Assembly (NCBI GenBank): GCA_963702525.1 | Contig: CAVPCY010000013.1 | Coordinates: forward strand, 62,001-126,000 | Reading direction: 5' to 3' | DNA: 64,000 nt | Source of the DNA: CAVPCY01 sp963702525 | GTDB taxonomy: Bacteria; Actinomycetota; Coriobacteriia; Anaerosomatales; PHET01 | Shown here: piece by piece, positions 24,914 to 33,781 of the stretch | Layout of the letters: the number at the start of each line of letters is the position of its first letter | How positions within the stretch are numbered: position 1 is the stretch's first letter | The notes under the pieces: model-generated | The model's input: the letters and a program-made list of their open reading frames with translations, nothing else | Databases searched by the model: none | Told to the model about the DNA's origin: nothing | Made by a program: the position numbers and the translations under genes

Positions 24914-26433
24914 CGGGAGTGGACCAGGTGGCCGACGTGGCCCGCGAGATGCTCATCTCGCACGACAGCAACGAGACCCGGGTTGCGCTGCTCGAGGACC
25001 GGGAACTCGTAGAGCTCTACATCGAACGCCCCAAGCGAAGCGTGGTCGGTAACGTCTACCTCGGCCGGGTCAGTGACGTGCTGCCCGGGATGCAGGCTTC
25101 CTTCGTCGATATCGGCTTGGAGAAGAACGCCTTCCTCTATGTTGACGAGGTCGTCGCCCCGGAAGGCATCGAGGGCGTCCCGAAACGCGACATCCAGCGG
25201 CTGCTCAAGCCCGGCCAGCAGCTCATGGTCCAGGTGCTCAAGGACCCGATGGGCACCAAGGGCGCTCGTGTCACCACCGAGATAACGCTCCCCGGGCGAT
25301 TCCTCGTGCTGATGCCGTTCTCGCGATTCGTGGGCGTGTCCAAGAAGCTCCCGGACGGCGAGCGCGACCGGCTGCATGCGATCATCGACGATCTGGTGCC
25401 CGATGGGATGGGCGTGATCGTGCGTACTGTGGCTAACGGCGCTTCGGAGCGCGACCTCACAACCGACCTCGAGTTCCTGTCGCGCCTGTGGAAGCGCGTG
25501 AAGCATCAGTCCGAGGAGGCGCTTCCCCCCGAGGTCATCTACACCGAGATGGATCTGGCTCTTCGCTTGGTCAGAGACGTGTTCTCCGATGAGTTCAGAC
25601 GGATGGTCGTCGACGACAAGGCCACCTTCGAGAAGGTGTCGTCGTTTCTGAAGAAGTCCTCTCCGCAACTTGTGAGACGCGTCCAGCTGCACAAGGAGCG
25701 CACGCCACTGCTCGAGTCGTTCGGGATCACCGACGTGATCGAGTCGGCGCTCAGGCGCACCGTTCCACTCGCGAGCGGTGGACACCTGACCATCGACAAG
25801 ACAGAGGCGCTCACTTCGATCGACGTCAACACGGGCAAGTTCGTGGGGAAGCGGAGCTTGGAGGAGACGATACTGCGCACCAACCTCGAGGCGGCCGAGG
25901 AGGCGGTGAGACAGCTTCGTCTTCGTGACCTGGGCGGGATAATCGTCATCGACTTCATCGACATGGAACAGCCGGCCAGCAGGACCCAGGTCTCCCAGCG
26001 TCTCAGCGCAGCCCTTGCCAAGGATCGTACCCGCACTCGCATGAGTGAGATGTCGCGCCTGGGCCTCGTCGAGCTCACACGCAAGAACGTGACCGACGGC
26101 CTATACGGTGTTCTCACGGAGCGTTGCCCGTGCTGCGACGGGGAGGGGCGGGTCGTCTCTCGGCAGACTCGCCGCATCGCTGTCGAGCGACGCATGCGCG
26201 AGATTCTCCGAAACGGCGCTTCCGGCGCGTACCTGTTCGGGCTGAACCCCGACACGTTCAAGCTGATAACAGAGCCGGGCCTCAACGTCGCGGCTGCGCT
26301 GCGGGCCGATACGGGCTCACAGGTGACGATCGTGCCAGACGAAGAGGCGGCTCCAACCGAGGTCAGGGTACTGATCGAGGGCAGGACGGGGCTGTTCGGA
26401 CGCGTACCGTGGCGCTCGAGGGCGCAGCGCTGA
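24910..26433 (+). CDS. rng: Ribonuclease E/G family endoribonuclease
   Basis: Endoribonuclease in rRNA maturation and mRNA decay, 507 residues, the compact RNase G-like form without the long RNase E scaffold. In order: S1 domain (GNVYLGRVSDVLPGMQASFV), RNase H-like and catalytic part with DVNTGKF and IIVIDFIDME giving the two metal-binding Asp, LGLVELTRKNV, and the Zn-link CPCCDGEGR. N terminus MLISHDSNETRVALLEDREL is family-typical. It is last of the overlapped set; a promoter for rplU begins 43 bases later. Confidence 0.94.
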   Translation: MTGVDQVADVAREMLISHDSNETRVALLEDRELVELYIERPKRSVVGNVYLGRVSDVLPGMQASFVDIGLEKNAFLYVDEVVAPEGIEGVPKRDIQRLLKPGQQLMVQVLKDPMGTKGARVTTEITLPGRFLVLMPFSRFVGVSKKLPDGERDRLHAIIDDLVPDGMGVIVRTVANGASERDLTTDLEFLSRLWKRVKHQSEEALPPEVIYTEMDLALRLVRDVFSDEFRRMVVDDKATFEKVSSFLKKSSPQLVRRVQLHKERTPLLESFGITDVIESALRRTVPLASGGHLTIDKTEALTSIDVNTGKFVGKRSLEETILRTNLEAAEEAVRQLRLRDLGGIIVIDFIDMEQPASRTQVSQRLSAALAKDRTRTRMSEMSRLGLVELTRKNVTDGLYGVLTERCPCCDGEGRVVSRQTRRIAVERRMREILRNGASGAYLFGLNPDTFKLITEPGLNVAAALRADTGSQVTIVPDEEAAPTEVRVLIEGRTGLFGRVPWRSRAQR

Positions 26434-26476
26434 TTCGGGCGGACACGCCCGGTACCGTGTCGCGCTCCGAGGCGCG

Positions 26477-26505
26477 TTGACGCACTTCGGCGGCCCTGTT
26501 AGCAT
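26477..26505 (+). promoter_or_regulatory. Promoter of rplU-rpmA
   Basis: TTGACG (26477-26482), 17-base spacer, TAGCAT (26500-26505); leader about 33 bases with GAAAGG before the ATG. One of the best sigma70-like promoters in the window. Confidence 0.75.
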
Positions 26506-26543
26506 ATCTCCTCGCGTGTTTACCAAGCGATGAAAGGTTTTCG

Positions 26544-26954
26544 ATGTACGCAATCGTTTCCACCGGGGGCAAACAGCTCAAGGTCGCCGAAGGCGATGTA
26601 GTCTCCGTCGAGAAGCTCGATGCCGCTGTAGGGGATAGCGTCACCTTCGATGTGATCTTCTTGGCGGATGAGGGCGATATCGTCGTCGATAGCGACGCGC
26701 TTGCCGCCGCCAAGGTGACCGGCGAGGTCGTCGAGCAGTACAAGGGCGAAAAAGCCATCATCTTCAAGTTCAAGAAGCGTAAGGGCTACAAGCGCCTCAA
26801 GGGTCACCGCCAGAACCTGACCCGTGTCCGCATCACGGGCGTGGTTGCCGGTGAGCCCAAGAAGAAGGCCGCCCCCAAGAAGAAGGCCGCCCCCAAGAAG
26901 ACCGAGGAGGTCGTGGCCGAGACGGCCGAGGCCACGGTCGCTGCAACCGAGTAA
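26544..26954 (+). CDS. rplU: 50S ribosomal protein L21
   Basis: Large-subunit protein bound to 23S rRNA. The first 103 residues are standard L21 (MYAIVSTGGKQLKVAEGDVV, FKFKKRKGYKRLKGHRQNLT). A 33-residue tail adds Lys/Ala/Pro repeats (KKKAAPKKKAAPKK) and then an acidic Glu/Ala/Thr stretch. The DNA of the tail is a short direct repeat, so length may vary between strains. Confidence 0.97.
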   Translation: MYAIVSTGGKQLKVAEGDVVSVEKLDAAVGDSVTFDVIFLADEGDIVVDSDALAAAKVTGEVVEQYKGEKAIIFKFKKRKGYKRLKGHRQNLTRVRITGVVAGEPKKKAAPKKKAAPKKTEEVVAETAEATVAATE

Positions 26955-26971
26955 GGCAGGGATCACGAGAA

Positions 26972-27226
26972 ATGGCTCATAAGAAGGGTCTGGGCTCGAC
27001 GAAGAACGGCCGCGACTCCCGCGCCAAGCGCCTGGGTGTCAAGCGGTTCTCGGGCCAGACGGTCACCACAGGCACGATCATCGTTCGCCAGCGTGGCACG
27101 CACATCCATCCGGGTGAGGGTGTCGGCCGCGGCGGGGACGACACGCTGTTCGCGCTTCGCGAGGGCGTCGTCGAGTTCACTCGCGGCATGAAGCGCCGCG
27201 TACACGTTCGACCGCTCGAGGGCTGA
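26972..27226 (+). CDS. rpmA: 50S ribosomal protein L27
   Basis: Full length, 84 residues. The N terminus MAHKKGLGSTKNGRDSRAKR is the standard tail that reaches the peptidyl transferase centre, with no cleavable Firmicutes-type extension before it. RGTHIHPGEGVGRGGDDTLF is diagnostic. It follows rplU by 17 bases and ends in a strong terminator. Confidence 0.97.
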   Translation: MAHKKGLGSTKNGRDSRAKRLGVKRFSGQTVTTGTIIVRQRGTHIHPGEGVGRGGDDTLFALREGVVEFTRGMKRRVHVRPLEG

Positions 27227-27262
27227 CGGCCCGAAGCAGACCGAGCACCACTCGATCAGTCG

Positions 27263-27300
27263 CGAGCCCTCCGCCACCACGAACCGGCGGGGGGCTCGTT
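27263..27300 (+). terminator. Terminator after rpmA
   Basis: A 13-bp stem with one G-T pair (CGAGCCCTCCGCC with GGCGGGGGGCTCG), 10-nt loop, then TT. It separates the ribosomal protein pair from obg. Confidence 0.75.
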
Positions 27301-27346
27301 CGCATATCATGGCGGCAACCGCCGCGAGGAAGGACCTGAAGGCCAC

Positions 27347-28690
27347 GTGTTCATCGATGAGGTGAAGATCAACGTCAAGGCGGGTGACGGCGGCGCGGGC
27401 TGCATGTCGTTTCGCCGGGAAGCGCACGTGCCGAAGGGCGGTCCCGACGGCGGCGACGGCGGGCGCGGCGGCGACGTATTGCTCGAGGCGGATGGTGCGC
27501 TCTCGTCACTGATCGACTATCGGTACAAGCGTCACTTCAAGGCACCGAAGGGCGTGCACGGCAAGGGTGCCATCCGCCACGGCGCACGCGGAGAAGACCT
27601 TGTGCTGAAGGTACCGCTTGGGACAATGGTGCGTGATGCCGAGACCGGCGAGCTCCTCGGCGATCTGACGCGTCAGGGTCAGCGCGTGGTGGTCGCGGGC
27701 GGCGGTCATGGTGGCCGCGGCAACATCCACTTCGTCACGCCTACGCGGCGCGCCCCGGCCTTCGCTGAACTCGGCGAGCCTGCTGAAGAGCGCTGGATAG
27801 AGCTTGAGATGAAGCTTCTCGCCGACGCGGCACTGGTGGGGATGCCAAGCGTCGGCAAGTCCTCACTCATCGCGCGTATGAGCGCTGCGCGGCCCAAGAT
27901 CGCCGACTACCCCTTCACCACGCTTGTGCCCAACCTCGGCGTAGCCAAGGCGGGGGAGCGTAGCTTCGTCATCGCGGATGTGCCCGGGCTCATCGAGGGC
28001 GCTCACGAGGGCAAGGGGCTCGGGCATGCCTTCCTGCGCCACATCGAACGCAGTGCGCTCATCATCCACGTGGTCGACCTGACCGGCGGCTACGAGTCGC
28101 GTGACGTGATCGCGGACTACGAGATCATCAATCGGGAGCTCGAACTGCACGCCGTCGATCTCGCCGAGCGGCCCCGGGTGGTCGTGGGGAACAAGGCGGA
28201 CGTCGTCGGTGTGGAGGAGTCGGACGAACGGCTTCGCGCACGGGCCGAAGCCGACGGTTTGCCGTACTTCGCAGTCTCGGCTGTGACCGGAGAGAACATC
28301 GACGCGATGACGCGAGCGGTCGCTCAGCTGGTCTACGAGCTCAGGCGCACCGCAACTCAGGCCGACGAGTCCTACGAGCGAGTGTGGCAGCACGACCGCC
28401 GAAAGGGTCGCGAGTTCACAGTCGTGAACATGGGAGGCGGCGTGTTCCGCATCGACGGTCGGGCGATCGAACGGATGGTTGTCCAGACTGAATGGAACAA
28501 CGAGGAGGCCGTCGCGTTCCTTCAGAAACGTCTGGTCAGAGCGGGGGTCGAGAAGGCGCTGATCGAGGCGGGCGCACGTGACGGCGACGAGGTCCGGATT
28601 CTTGGCAGGTCGTTCGAGTTCGACTCGGGGCTCGTCGATGACATCGAGGTCACCTACATCGAGGATGAGCTCGACGAGGAGGATCAGTGA
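27347..28690 (+). CDS. obg: Obg GTPase
   Basis: Ribosome-assembly GTPase of the 50S subunit, also linked to stress control. 447 residues. The glycine-rich Obg fold (GDGGAGCMSFRREAHVPKGG, GGDGGRGGDV) precedes the G domain (GMPSVGKSSLIARM, DVPGLIEGAHEGKGLGH, NKAD) and a C-terminal OCT domain (MGGGVFRIDGRAIERMVVQT). GTG at 27347. It opens the run obg-proB-proA-nadD-yqeK-LCP-rsfS, in which nearly every stop overlaps the next start. Confidence 0.96.
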   Translation: MFIDEVKINVKAGDGGAGCMSFRREAHVPKGGPDGGDGGRGGDVLLEADGALSSLIDYRYKRHFKAPKGVHGKGAIRHGARGEDLVLKVPLGTMVRDAETGELLGDLTRQGQRVVVAGGGHGGRGNIHFVTPTRRAPAFAELGEPAEERWIELEMKLLADAALVGMPSVGKSSLIARMSAARPKIADYPFTTLVPNLGVAKAGERSFVIADVPGLIEGAHEGKGLGHAFLRHIERSALIIHVVDLTGGYESRDVIADYEIINRELELHAVDLAERPRVVVGNKADVVGVEESDERLRARAEADGLPYFAVSAVTGENIDAMTRAVAQLVYELRRTATQADESYERVWQHDRRKGREFTVVNMGGGVFRIDGRAIERMVVQTEWNNEEAVAFLQKRLVRAGVEKALIEAGARDGDEVRILGRSFEFDSGLVDDIEVTYIEDELDEEDQ

Positions 28691-29790
28691 GCGGCAAGCG
28701 GATCGTCATCAAGGTCGGTTCGTCGACGCTCGCGCCCGATGGCGGGGCGATAGACCAGGTGTACGTTGAGGCGCTGGTCGACCAGGTGTGCGGGCTGCGC
28801 GATCAGGGGCACGAGCCGGTCATCGTCAGCTCCGGCGCGATCGCTGCCGGGCTCGAGCGGCTGGGGATGGCCGCGAGGCCCACTGACATGCCCTCCTTGC
28901 AGGCGGCCGCGTCCGTCGGTCAGGTGGCACTGATCGAGACCTACGCGTCGCTGTTCTCGGCGCGGGGCGTGGTGGTCGGGCAAGTGCTGCTCACCCGTCA
29001 CGACACCGGACACCGCGAAGCCTACCTCCACGCTCGGGACACCTTCGAGCGGCTGCTGTCCATGCGTGCCGTGCCCATCGTCAACGAGAACGACACGGTG
29101 GCTGTGGACGAGATCCGAATCGGAGACAACGACACCCTGGCCGCGCTCGTGGCGACGATGATCAGGGCGGACCTCGTGATCGTGCTCTCGGATATCGAGG
29201 GGCTCTACGACGCCGACCCACGCGTCAGCGCTGAGGCGCAGCTTCTCGAGCACGTTGCGGAGCTCACCGACGACCTCGTGGCGGCGGCCGGCGGTGCAGG
29301 AACGGAATCCGGCAGCGGGGGCATGGCAACCAAGATCGAGGCGGCTCGCGTGCTCATGAAGGCGGGCATCCCCATGGTCGTTTGCGACGGCGCACGACCG
29401 AACGTCATAGCGGATGCAGCCGAAGGGCGCCAGTGCGGCACGGTGTTCGCGCCGGGAGAGGGCACGCTCGGCGCTCGCAAGCTCTGGATCGCTTTGGGCC
29501 GCAGGCCCGCTGGCGACATCGTTGTCGACAACGGCGCCCGCACTGCACTTCTCGAGCGGCAGACATCGCTGCTTCCCGCAGGCGTGGTGTGCGTGAGCGG
29601 CGGGTTCAAGGCGGGCGATGCGGTAGTATTGAAGGACGAATCGGACGCGGTCATCGGCAGGGGACTGAGCGGATTCTCGGCGGCCGATCTCGATCGGGTC
29701 AAGGGCATGAAGACCTCGGAGATATCGGTGCTATACCCGCAGTTGGCAAACAAAGAGGTCGTCCACCGGGACAGTCTCGTCATCTTGTAG
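28687..29790 (+). CDS. proB: Glutamate 5-kinase
   Basis: First step of proline synthesis, ATP-dependent phosphorylation of glutamate. 367 residues: amino acid kinase domain (KRIVIKVGSSTL, NENDTVAVDEIRIGDNDTLA, GTGG-like GSGGMATKIEAARVL) and a C-terminal PUA domain (GDIVVDNGARTALLERQTSL). GTG overlaps the obg stop by 4 bases. proA follows after 31 bases with GAAGGAG, completing the pair. Confidence 0.96.
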   Translation: MSGKRIVIKVGSSTLAPDGGAIDQVYVEALVDQVCGLRDQGHEPVIVSSGAIAAGLERLGMAARPTDMPSLQAAASVGQVALIETYASLFSARGVVVGQVLLTRHDTGHREAYLHARDTFERLLSMRAVPIVNENDTVAVDEIRIGDNDTLAALVATMIRADLVIVLSDIEGLYDADPRVSAEAQLLEHVAELTDDLVAAAGGAGTESGSGGMATKIEAARVLMKAGIPMVVCDGARPNVIADAAEGRQCGTVFAPGEGTLGARKLWIALGRRPAGDIVVDNGARTALLERQTSLLPAGVVCVSGGFKAGDAVVLKDESDAVIGRGLSGFSAADLDRVKGMKTSEISVLYPQLANKEVVHRDSLVIL

Positions 29791-29821
29791 ACGGCGAGCG
29801 CACTGAAGAAGGAGCGGGTAG

Positions 29822-31075
29822 ATGTCGAGCGTACTACACATGGCCGAGCAGGCCCGCGAGGCAGCTTCCGCACTTGGGATCACCTCCACCGAGCAGCGCA
29901 ATAAGGCCCTTCTGGTGATGGCGCATGCGCTGATCACCAAGCAGGACGACATACTCGCGGCCAACAGCGCCGACATGGACGCTGCGCGGGAGGCCGGCAC
30001 GGGTGCCGGTCTGCTCGACAGACTCGAGCTCACGCCGGCCCGGCTGAAGTCGATGTCCGAGGCGCTCCGCGCGCTTGCTTCGCTGCCCGATCCTATCGGC
30101 GAGGTCATCGAGGGCCACACTCTCCCCAACGGCATCGAAGCCCGTCAGATCCGCGTGCCACTGGGCGTGGTCGGGATGATCTACGAGGCCCGCCCCAACG
30201 TCACTGCGGACGCCGCGGGGCTGTGCATCAAGACCGGGAACGCCGTGATCCTGCGCGGTGGGTCGATGGCGCACAACAGCAACCTGGCTCTGACCCGAGT
30301 GCTCGCGACAGCGGCGTGCGGTGCGGGAATGCCAGAGGGCTGCATCCAGGCGATCGAGACGACCGATCATTCCGCCGCCGAGGAACTCATGGGGCTGCAC
30401 GGCTACATAGACGTGCTCATTCCCAGGGGCGGCGCTGGGCTGATAAGGAGCGTCGTCGAGAACGCCAAGGTACCTGTCATCGAGACGGGTACGGGCAACT
30501 GCCACGTCTACATCCACGCGGCCGCTGACGCTGAGATGGCTCGCAAGGTGGTCATCAACGCGAAGTGCCAGCGTCCCAGTGTCTGCAACGCTGCCGAGTC
30601 GCTGCTGATCGACGATGCAATCTACCAGACGGTCCTGCCCTCGATTCTCAAGGAACTCGAGCGCGAGGGCGTGACCCTCTATGCCGACGACAAGACCCGC
30701 TCCCTGGGCGCCGTGATGCGTATCGAGCCGGCCACCGAGGATGACTGGGCCACCGAGTACCACGAGCTCAAGATGTCGGTGAAGGTGGTTGACGGTCTCG
30801 ACGAGGCCATTCGGCACATCAACCGGTATGGCACCAAACACTCCGAGGCGATCATCACCGGCGACTATGCGGCTGCGCGCAGGTTCCTTCAGGAGGTGGA
30901 CGCGGCTGCGGTCTACGTCAATGCGTCAACACGTTTCACAGACGGTGGCGAGTTTGGGCTCGGGGCGGAGATCGGCATCTCCACGCAGAAGCTGCACGCT
31001 CGCGGCCCGATGGGCCTCACTGCGCTCACCTCGACCAAGTTCATCTTGATGGGAGACGGGCAGATCAGGTCGTGA
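29822..31075 (+). CDS. proA: Gamma-glutamyl phosphate reductase
   Basis: Second step of proline synthesis, NADPH-dependent reduction of glutamyl 5-phosphate. 417 residues of the aldehyde dehydrogenase fold: VPLGVVGMIYEARPNVTADA, GGSMAHNSN, and the catalytic Cys in KCQRPSVCNAAESLL. C-terminal STQKLHARGPMGL is the family's signature. ATG with a clear GAAGGAGCGG upstream; the stop overlaps nadD. Confidence 0.96.
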   Translation: MSSVLHMAEQAREAASALGITSTEQRNKALLVMAHALITKQDDILAANSADMDAAREAGTGAGLLDRLELTPARLKSMSEALRALASLPDPIGEVIEGHTLPNGIEARQIRVPLGVVGMIYEARPNVTADAAGLCIKTGNAVILRGGSMAHNSNLALTRVLATAACGAGMPEGCIQAIETTDHSAAEELMGLHGYIDVLIPRGGAGLIRSVVENAKVPVIETGTGNCHVYIHAAADAEMARKVVINAKCQRPSVCNAAESLLIDDAIYQTVLPSILKELEREGVTLYADDKTRSLGAVMRIEPATEDDWATEYHELKMSVKVVDGLDEAIRHINRYGTKHSEAIITGDYAAARRFLQEVDAAAVYVNASTRFTDGGEFGLGAEIGISTQKLHARGPMGLTALTSTKFILMGDGQIRS

Positions 31076-31692
31076 TCCGCGGCGCGCGCCTAGGAATCAT
31101 GGGTGGGACGTTCGATCCCATTCACTTCGGTCACCTCGTTACCGCCGAGGAGGCCTTGGTCCAGTTCAACCTGGACCGGGTGGTCTTCATGCCGACCGGG
31201 AACCCGGCGGCCAAGGCGCACGAGGTGGTCACGTCGGCGGAGCACCGATACCTGATGACGGTACTCGCCACCGCGGCAAACCCGGACTTCGACGTCAGCC
31301 GGATGGAAGTCGACCGCCCCGGCCTGACCTACACTGTCGAGACGCTGGCGGCGCTGCGCCAGGAGTATGGCCCCTCGGCGGAGCTGTACTTCATCACCGG
31401 CGCGGATGCCGTGTGGGAGATCGTCACGTGGAAGGACGCCGATCAGGTTGCCGATCTCGCCACGTTCATCGCCGCAACGCGGCCCGGGTACGATCTCGAG
31501 GCGGCGCGAGGGCTGCATGAGCAGGCCGCCACTGGATTCCGGATCGAGTACATCGAGGTGCCCGCGCTGGCGGTCTCGTCGACAGACCTGCGCCGCCGAG
31601 TCGCGGAGCGCCGCCCGATCCGCTACCTGACGCCGGAGTCGGTCGTCGCCTATATCGACAAACACGGTCTCTACCGGGAGATCGGCCAGTGA
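31072..31692 (+). CDS. nadD: Nicotinate-mononucleotide adenylyltransferase
   Basis: Joins ATP and nicotinate mononucleotide to give deamido-NAD in the cytoplasm. 206 residues. Nucleotidyltransferase motifs GIMGGTFDPIHFGHL and SSTDLRRRV, plus FITGADAVWEIVTWKD. GTG start overlaps the proA stop and the stop overlaps yqeK, the common nadD-yqeK-rsfS cluster. Confidence 0.95.
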   Translation: MIRGARLGIMGGTFDPIHFGHLVTAEEALVQFNLDRVVFMPTGNPAAKAHEVVTSAEHRYLMTVLATAANPDFDVSRMEVDRPGLTYTVETLAALRQEYGPSAELYFITGADAVWEIVTWKDADQVADLATFIAATRPGYDLEAARGLHEQAATGFRIEYIEVPALAVSSTDLRRRVAERRPIRYLTPESVVAYIDKHGLYREIGQ

Positions 31693-32270
31693 CCATGGGC
31701 GTCTACGAAACCGCGACCGCCGCTTTGCGAGACCGTCTCGGAGAGGCAGCGCTCGCCCACAGCGAGCGCGTAGCGGATACGGCCGAAGGCCTTGCCTCCA
31801 TCTACGGTGTCAGTGTTGCGTCGGCTCGGCTCGCCGGGTTGCTGCACGACTGGGACCGCGAGGCGAGCCACGACGAACTGCTCGACAGTGCGCGGGGCGA
31901 GGGTCTCGCTCTCGTCGCTGCCGAGGAGGTCCAGCCCAGGCTGCTTCACGCACGCACAGCAGCCGCGTCACTGGCGCGCGACTTCCCCACGTTGCCCGCC
32001 GAGGTGGTTTCGGCAGTCGCGCGACACACCGTGGGTGAAGCCGCAATGGGCGATCTGGACAAGATCGTCTACCTTGCCGACATGCTCGAGCCCGCACGGG
32101 ACTTCGAGGGCGCGGATGACCTCCGCGAGGCCGTGGGCACGCTGACCCTCGACGAGCTGTTCGCTCGCGCTTATCAGCACTCGCTCATGTATCTGGTACG
32201 CGAGCGCAAGGTCATCCACCCCGACACGGTCGCCGTGTGGAACGCTCACGTGGCCGGGGAGGCTCGATGA
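31689..32270 (+). CDS. yqeK: YqeK-type HD-domain phosphohydrolase
   Basis: HD-domain hydrolase of 193 residues; the YqeK family cleaves diadenosine tetraphosphate symmetrically. Metal-binding residues: HSERV near the start, LAGLLHDWDRE (HD), VARHTVGEAAM and KIVYLADMLEP. GTG 31689 overlaps the nadD stop; ATG 31695 is an alternative. Its stop overlaps the next gene. Confidence 0.88.
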   Translation: MTMGVYETATAALRDRLGEAALAHSERVADTAEGLASIYGVSVASARLAGLLHDWDREASHDELLDSARGEGLALVAAEEVQPRLLHARTAAASLARDFPTLPAEVVSAVARHTVGEAAMGDLDKIVYLADMLEPARDFEGADDLREAVGTLTLDELFARAYQHSLMYLVRERKVIHPDTVAVWNAHVAGEAR

Positions 32271-33388
32271 GCGAGGAGCGCCCCCGCCGATACAAGCCGT
32301 CCCAAGCTCCCGAGGTACCCTCCGGCTACCGCCAGTCACGCCGGGGGTCGAAGGCCGCCAAGTCGGCGAAGCGCGCCGATCGGCAGCATCGGATGTTCAC
32401 CGGGTTGAGCCGTGTGGGCAAGGGCGCCAGGAATCTGCTCTACGTCGCCGCATGGGCGCTCGGAGCGATCGGTCTGGCGCTGCTCGCTGTCTTGCTGGTC
32501 GTGACCGCTGTCAACACCGTCGCGAGGTGGAACGCACAGCGAGAGGCGCAACAGGCGGTCACGCCCGCCCGGCGGGCCCTGCACGAGAAGGAAGATGTGC
32601 TGGTGATCGCGACCGAGGGGGATCGCGCGACCGGATTCCTCGCGATGCGCATCGACTCGAAAGGCGGGCAGGTCTACGGGATAGCGATACCCGACGGCGC
32701 GTTCGTCGACGTACCCGGCCAGGGCTTCCAACGCATCGGCGAGGCGTATGAGGCCGGTGCCCAAGTCGCGCTCTCGGCTGTTTCGAACTACTTGACTGTC
32801 CCGTTCAAGAACTACGTCGTAGTACCGAAGGCGGCCTACTCTGTTGCGCTCAGGGAGATGTCGGTTGACGGCTTGGTGGCAGCGGCCACGAAGAGCAACC
32901 TCAACTCCGCCGAGCTCAAGGAGCTCGGGACGGCGCTTGGGCGCATCGACCAGAAGAACGTGGCGCTGGTTCCGATGCCCGTGAAGCCCATCAAGCTGGG
33001 CGACCAGACCTACTTCGAGCCTCAACGCAAGGAGATCGCCGACCTGCTTCGCCAGTGGTGGGGTGTGGATGCGAGCAGGGAGGTCAGGTCAGTACGTGTC
33101 ATCGTCTACAACGGAGTGGGCAAGCCCGGGGCCGCAGGCGAGGCTGCTCAGCAGCTGATCCGTGGGGGGTTCCGTGTGGTGGACACGAAGAACGCCGACA
33201 GCTTCAACTACGACAAGACGAAGATCATCGTCCTGCGAGGCACGATGGCCCAGGGCGAGTCCGTCAAGGCCGCGCTCGGTGTCGGAGAGGTCAGTTCCGA
33301 TCCCTCCACCGGCGACGTGACCGACGTGATCGTGATCGTGGGCAAGGACTTCAAAGCCACGCCCGCACAAGGGGAAGGAGCGCAGTGA
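32267..33388 (+). CDS. LytR-CpsA-Psr-like membrane protein with LytR C-terminal domain
   Basis: A 373-residue membrane protein: basic cytoplasmic N terminus (about 60 residues), one transmembrane helix (LGAIGLALLAVLLVVTAVNT), an LCP-like domain (DVLVIATEGDRATGFLAMRI, AIPDGAFVDVPGQGFQRIGEAY) and a LytR_C domain (VRVIVYNGVGKPGAAGEAAQ). LCP enzymes attach polymers to peptidoglycan. Here the usual SIPRD Arg is lost (AIPDG) and the KIN Lys is Arg, so catalysis is doubtful. It is coupled to yqeK before and rsfS after. Confidence 0.8.
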   Translation: MSEERPRRYKPSQAPEVPSGYRQSRRGSKAAKSAKRADRQHRMFTGLSRVGKGARNLLYVAAWALGAIGLALLAVLLVVTAVNTVARWNAQREAQQAVTPARRALHEKEDVLVIATEGDRATGFLAMRIDSKGGQVYGIAIPDGAFVDVPGQGFQRIGEAYEAGAQVALSAVSNYLTVPFKNYVVVPKAAYSVALREMSVDGLVAAATKSNLNSAELKELGTALGRIDQKNVALVPMPVKPIKLGDQTYFEPQRKEIADLLRQWWGVDASREVRSVRVIVYNGVGKPGAAGEAAQQLIRGGFRVVDTKNADSFNYDKTKIIVLRGTMAQGESVKAALGVGEVSSDPSTGDVTDVIVIVGKDFKATPAQGEGAQ

Positions 33389-33777
33389 ACTCGAGCAAGG
33401 AGTTCGCTCTGGTCGCCGCCGATGCCGCGAGCGACAGGAAGGCGGCCGACATAGTCGCCATCGAGGTGTCGGAGCTACTCGTTGTGACCGACTACTTCGT
33501 GATCTGCTCCGGTAACACGGACATCCAGGTTCGTGCCATCGCCGACCAGGTCGAGGACCGGCTTCGTGAAGAGTGCGGGATCAAGCCGATCGGCCGAGAA
33601 GGCGTGGGTGAGGGCAAGTGGGTCCTGCTCGACTTCGGCGATCTGGTCGTCCACGTATTCCAGCCTGAGGAGAGGGCGTTCTACCGACTCGAGAACCTGT
33701 GGAGCGACGCGCCGAGACTGGAGCTGCCGGCGAGCACTGCCCCAGGTCAGTCCGCTCCGAGCGAAGACGCCGAGTAG
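33385..33777 (+). CDS. rsfS: Ribosome silencing factor
   Basis: Binds uL14 on the 50S subunit and blocks subunit joining under starvation. 130 residues, DUF143 family: DIVAIEVSELLVVTDYFVIC, AIADQVEDRLRE, GEGKWVLLDFGDLVVHVFQP and ERAFYRLENLWSDA are diagnostic. GTG overlaps the previous stop. It ends the obg-to-rsfS run and is 4 bases before the transporter. Confidence 0.95.
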   Translation: MNSSKEFALVAADAASDRKAADIVAIEVSELLVVTDYFVICSGNTDIQVRAIADQVEDRLREECGIKPIGREGVGEGKWVLLDFGDLVVHVFQPEERAFYRLENLWSDAPRLELPASTAPGQSAPSEDAE

Positions 33778-33781
33778 GTCC

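Noticed and set aside
26860..26905. Short tandem repeat in the 3' part of rplU as a mobile or CRISPR-like repeat
   Set aside because: It encodes in-frame KKAAPK units typical of basic tails of ribosomal proteins.
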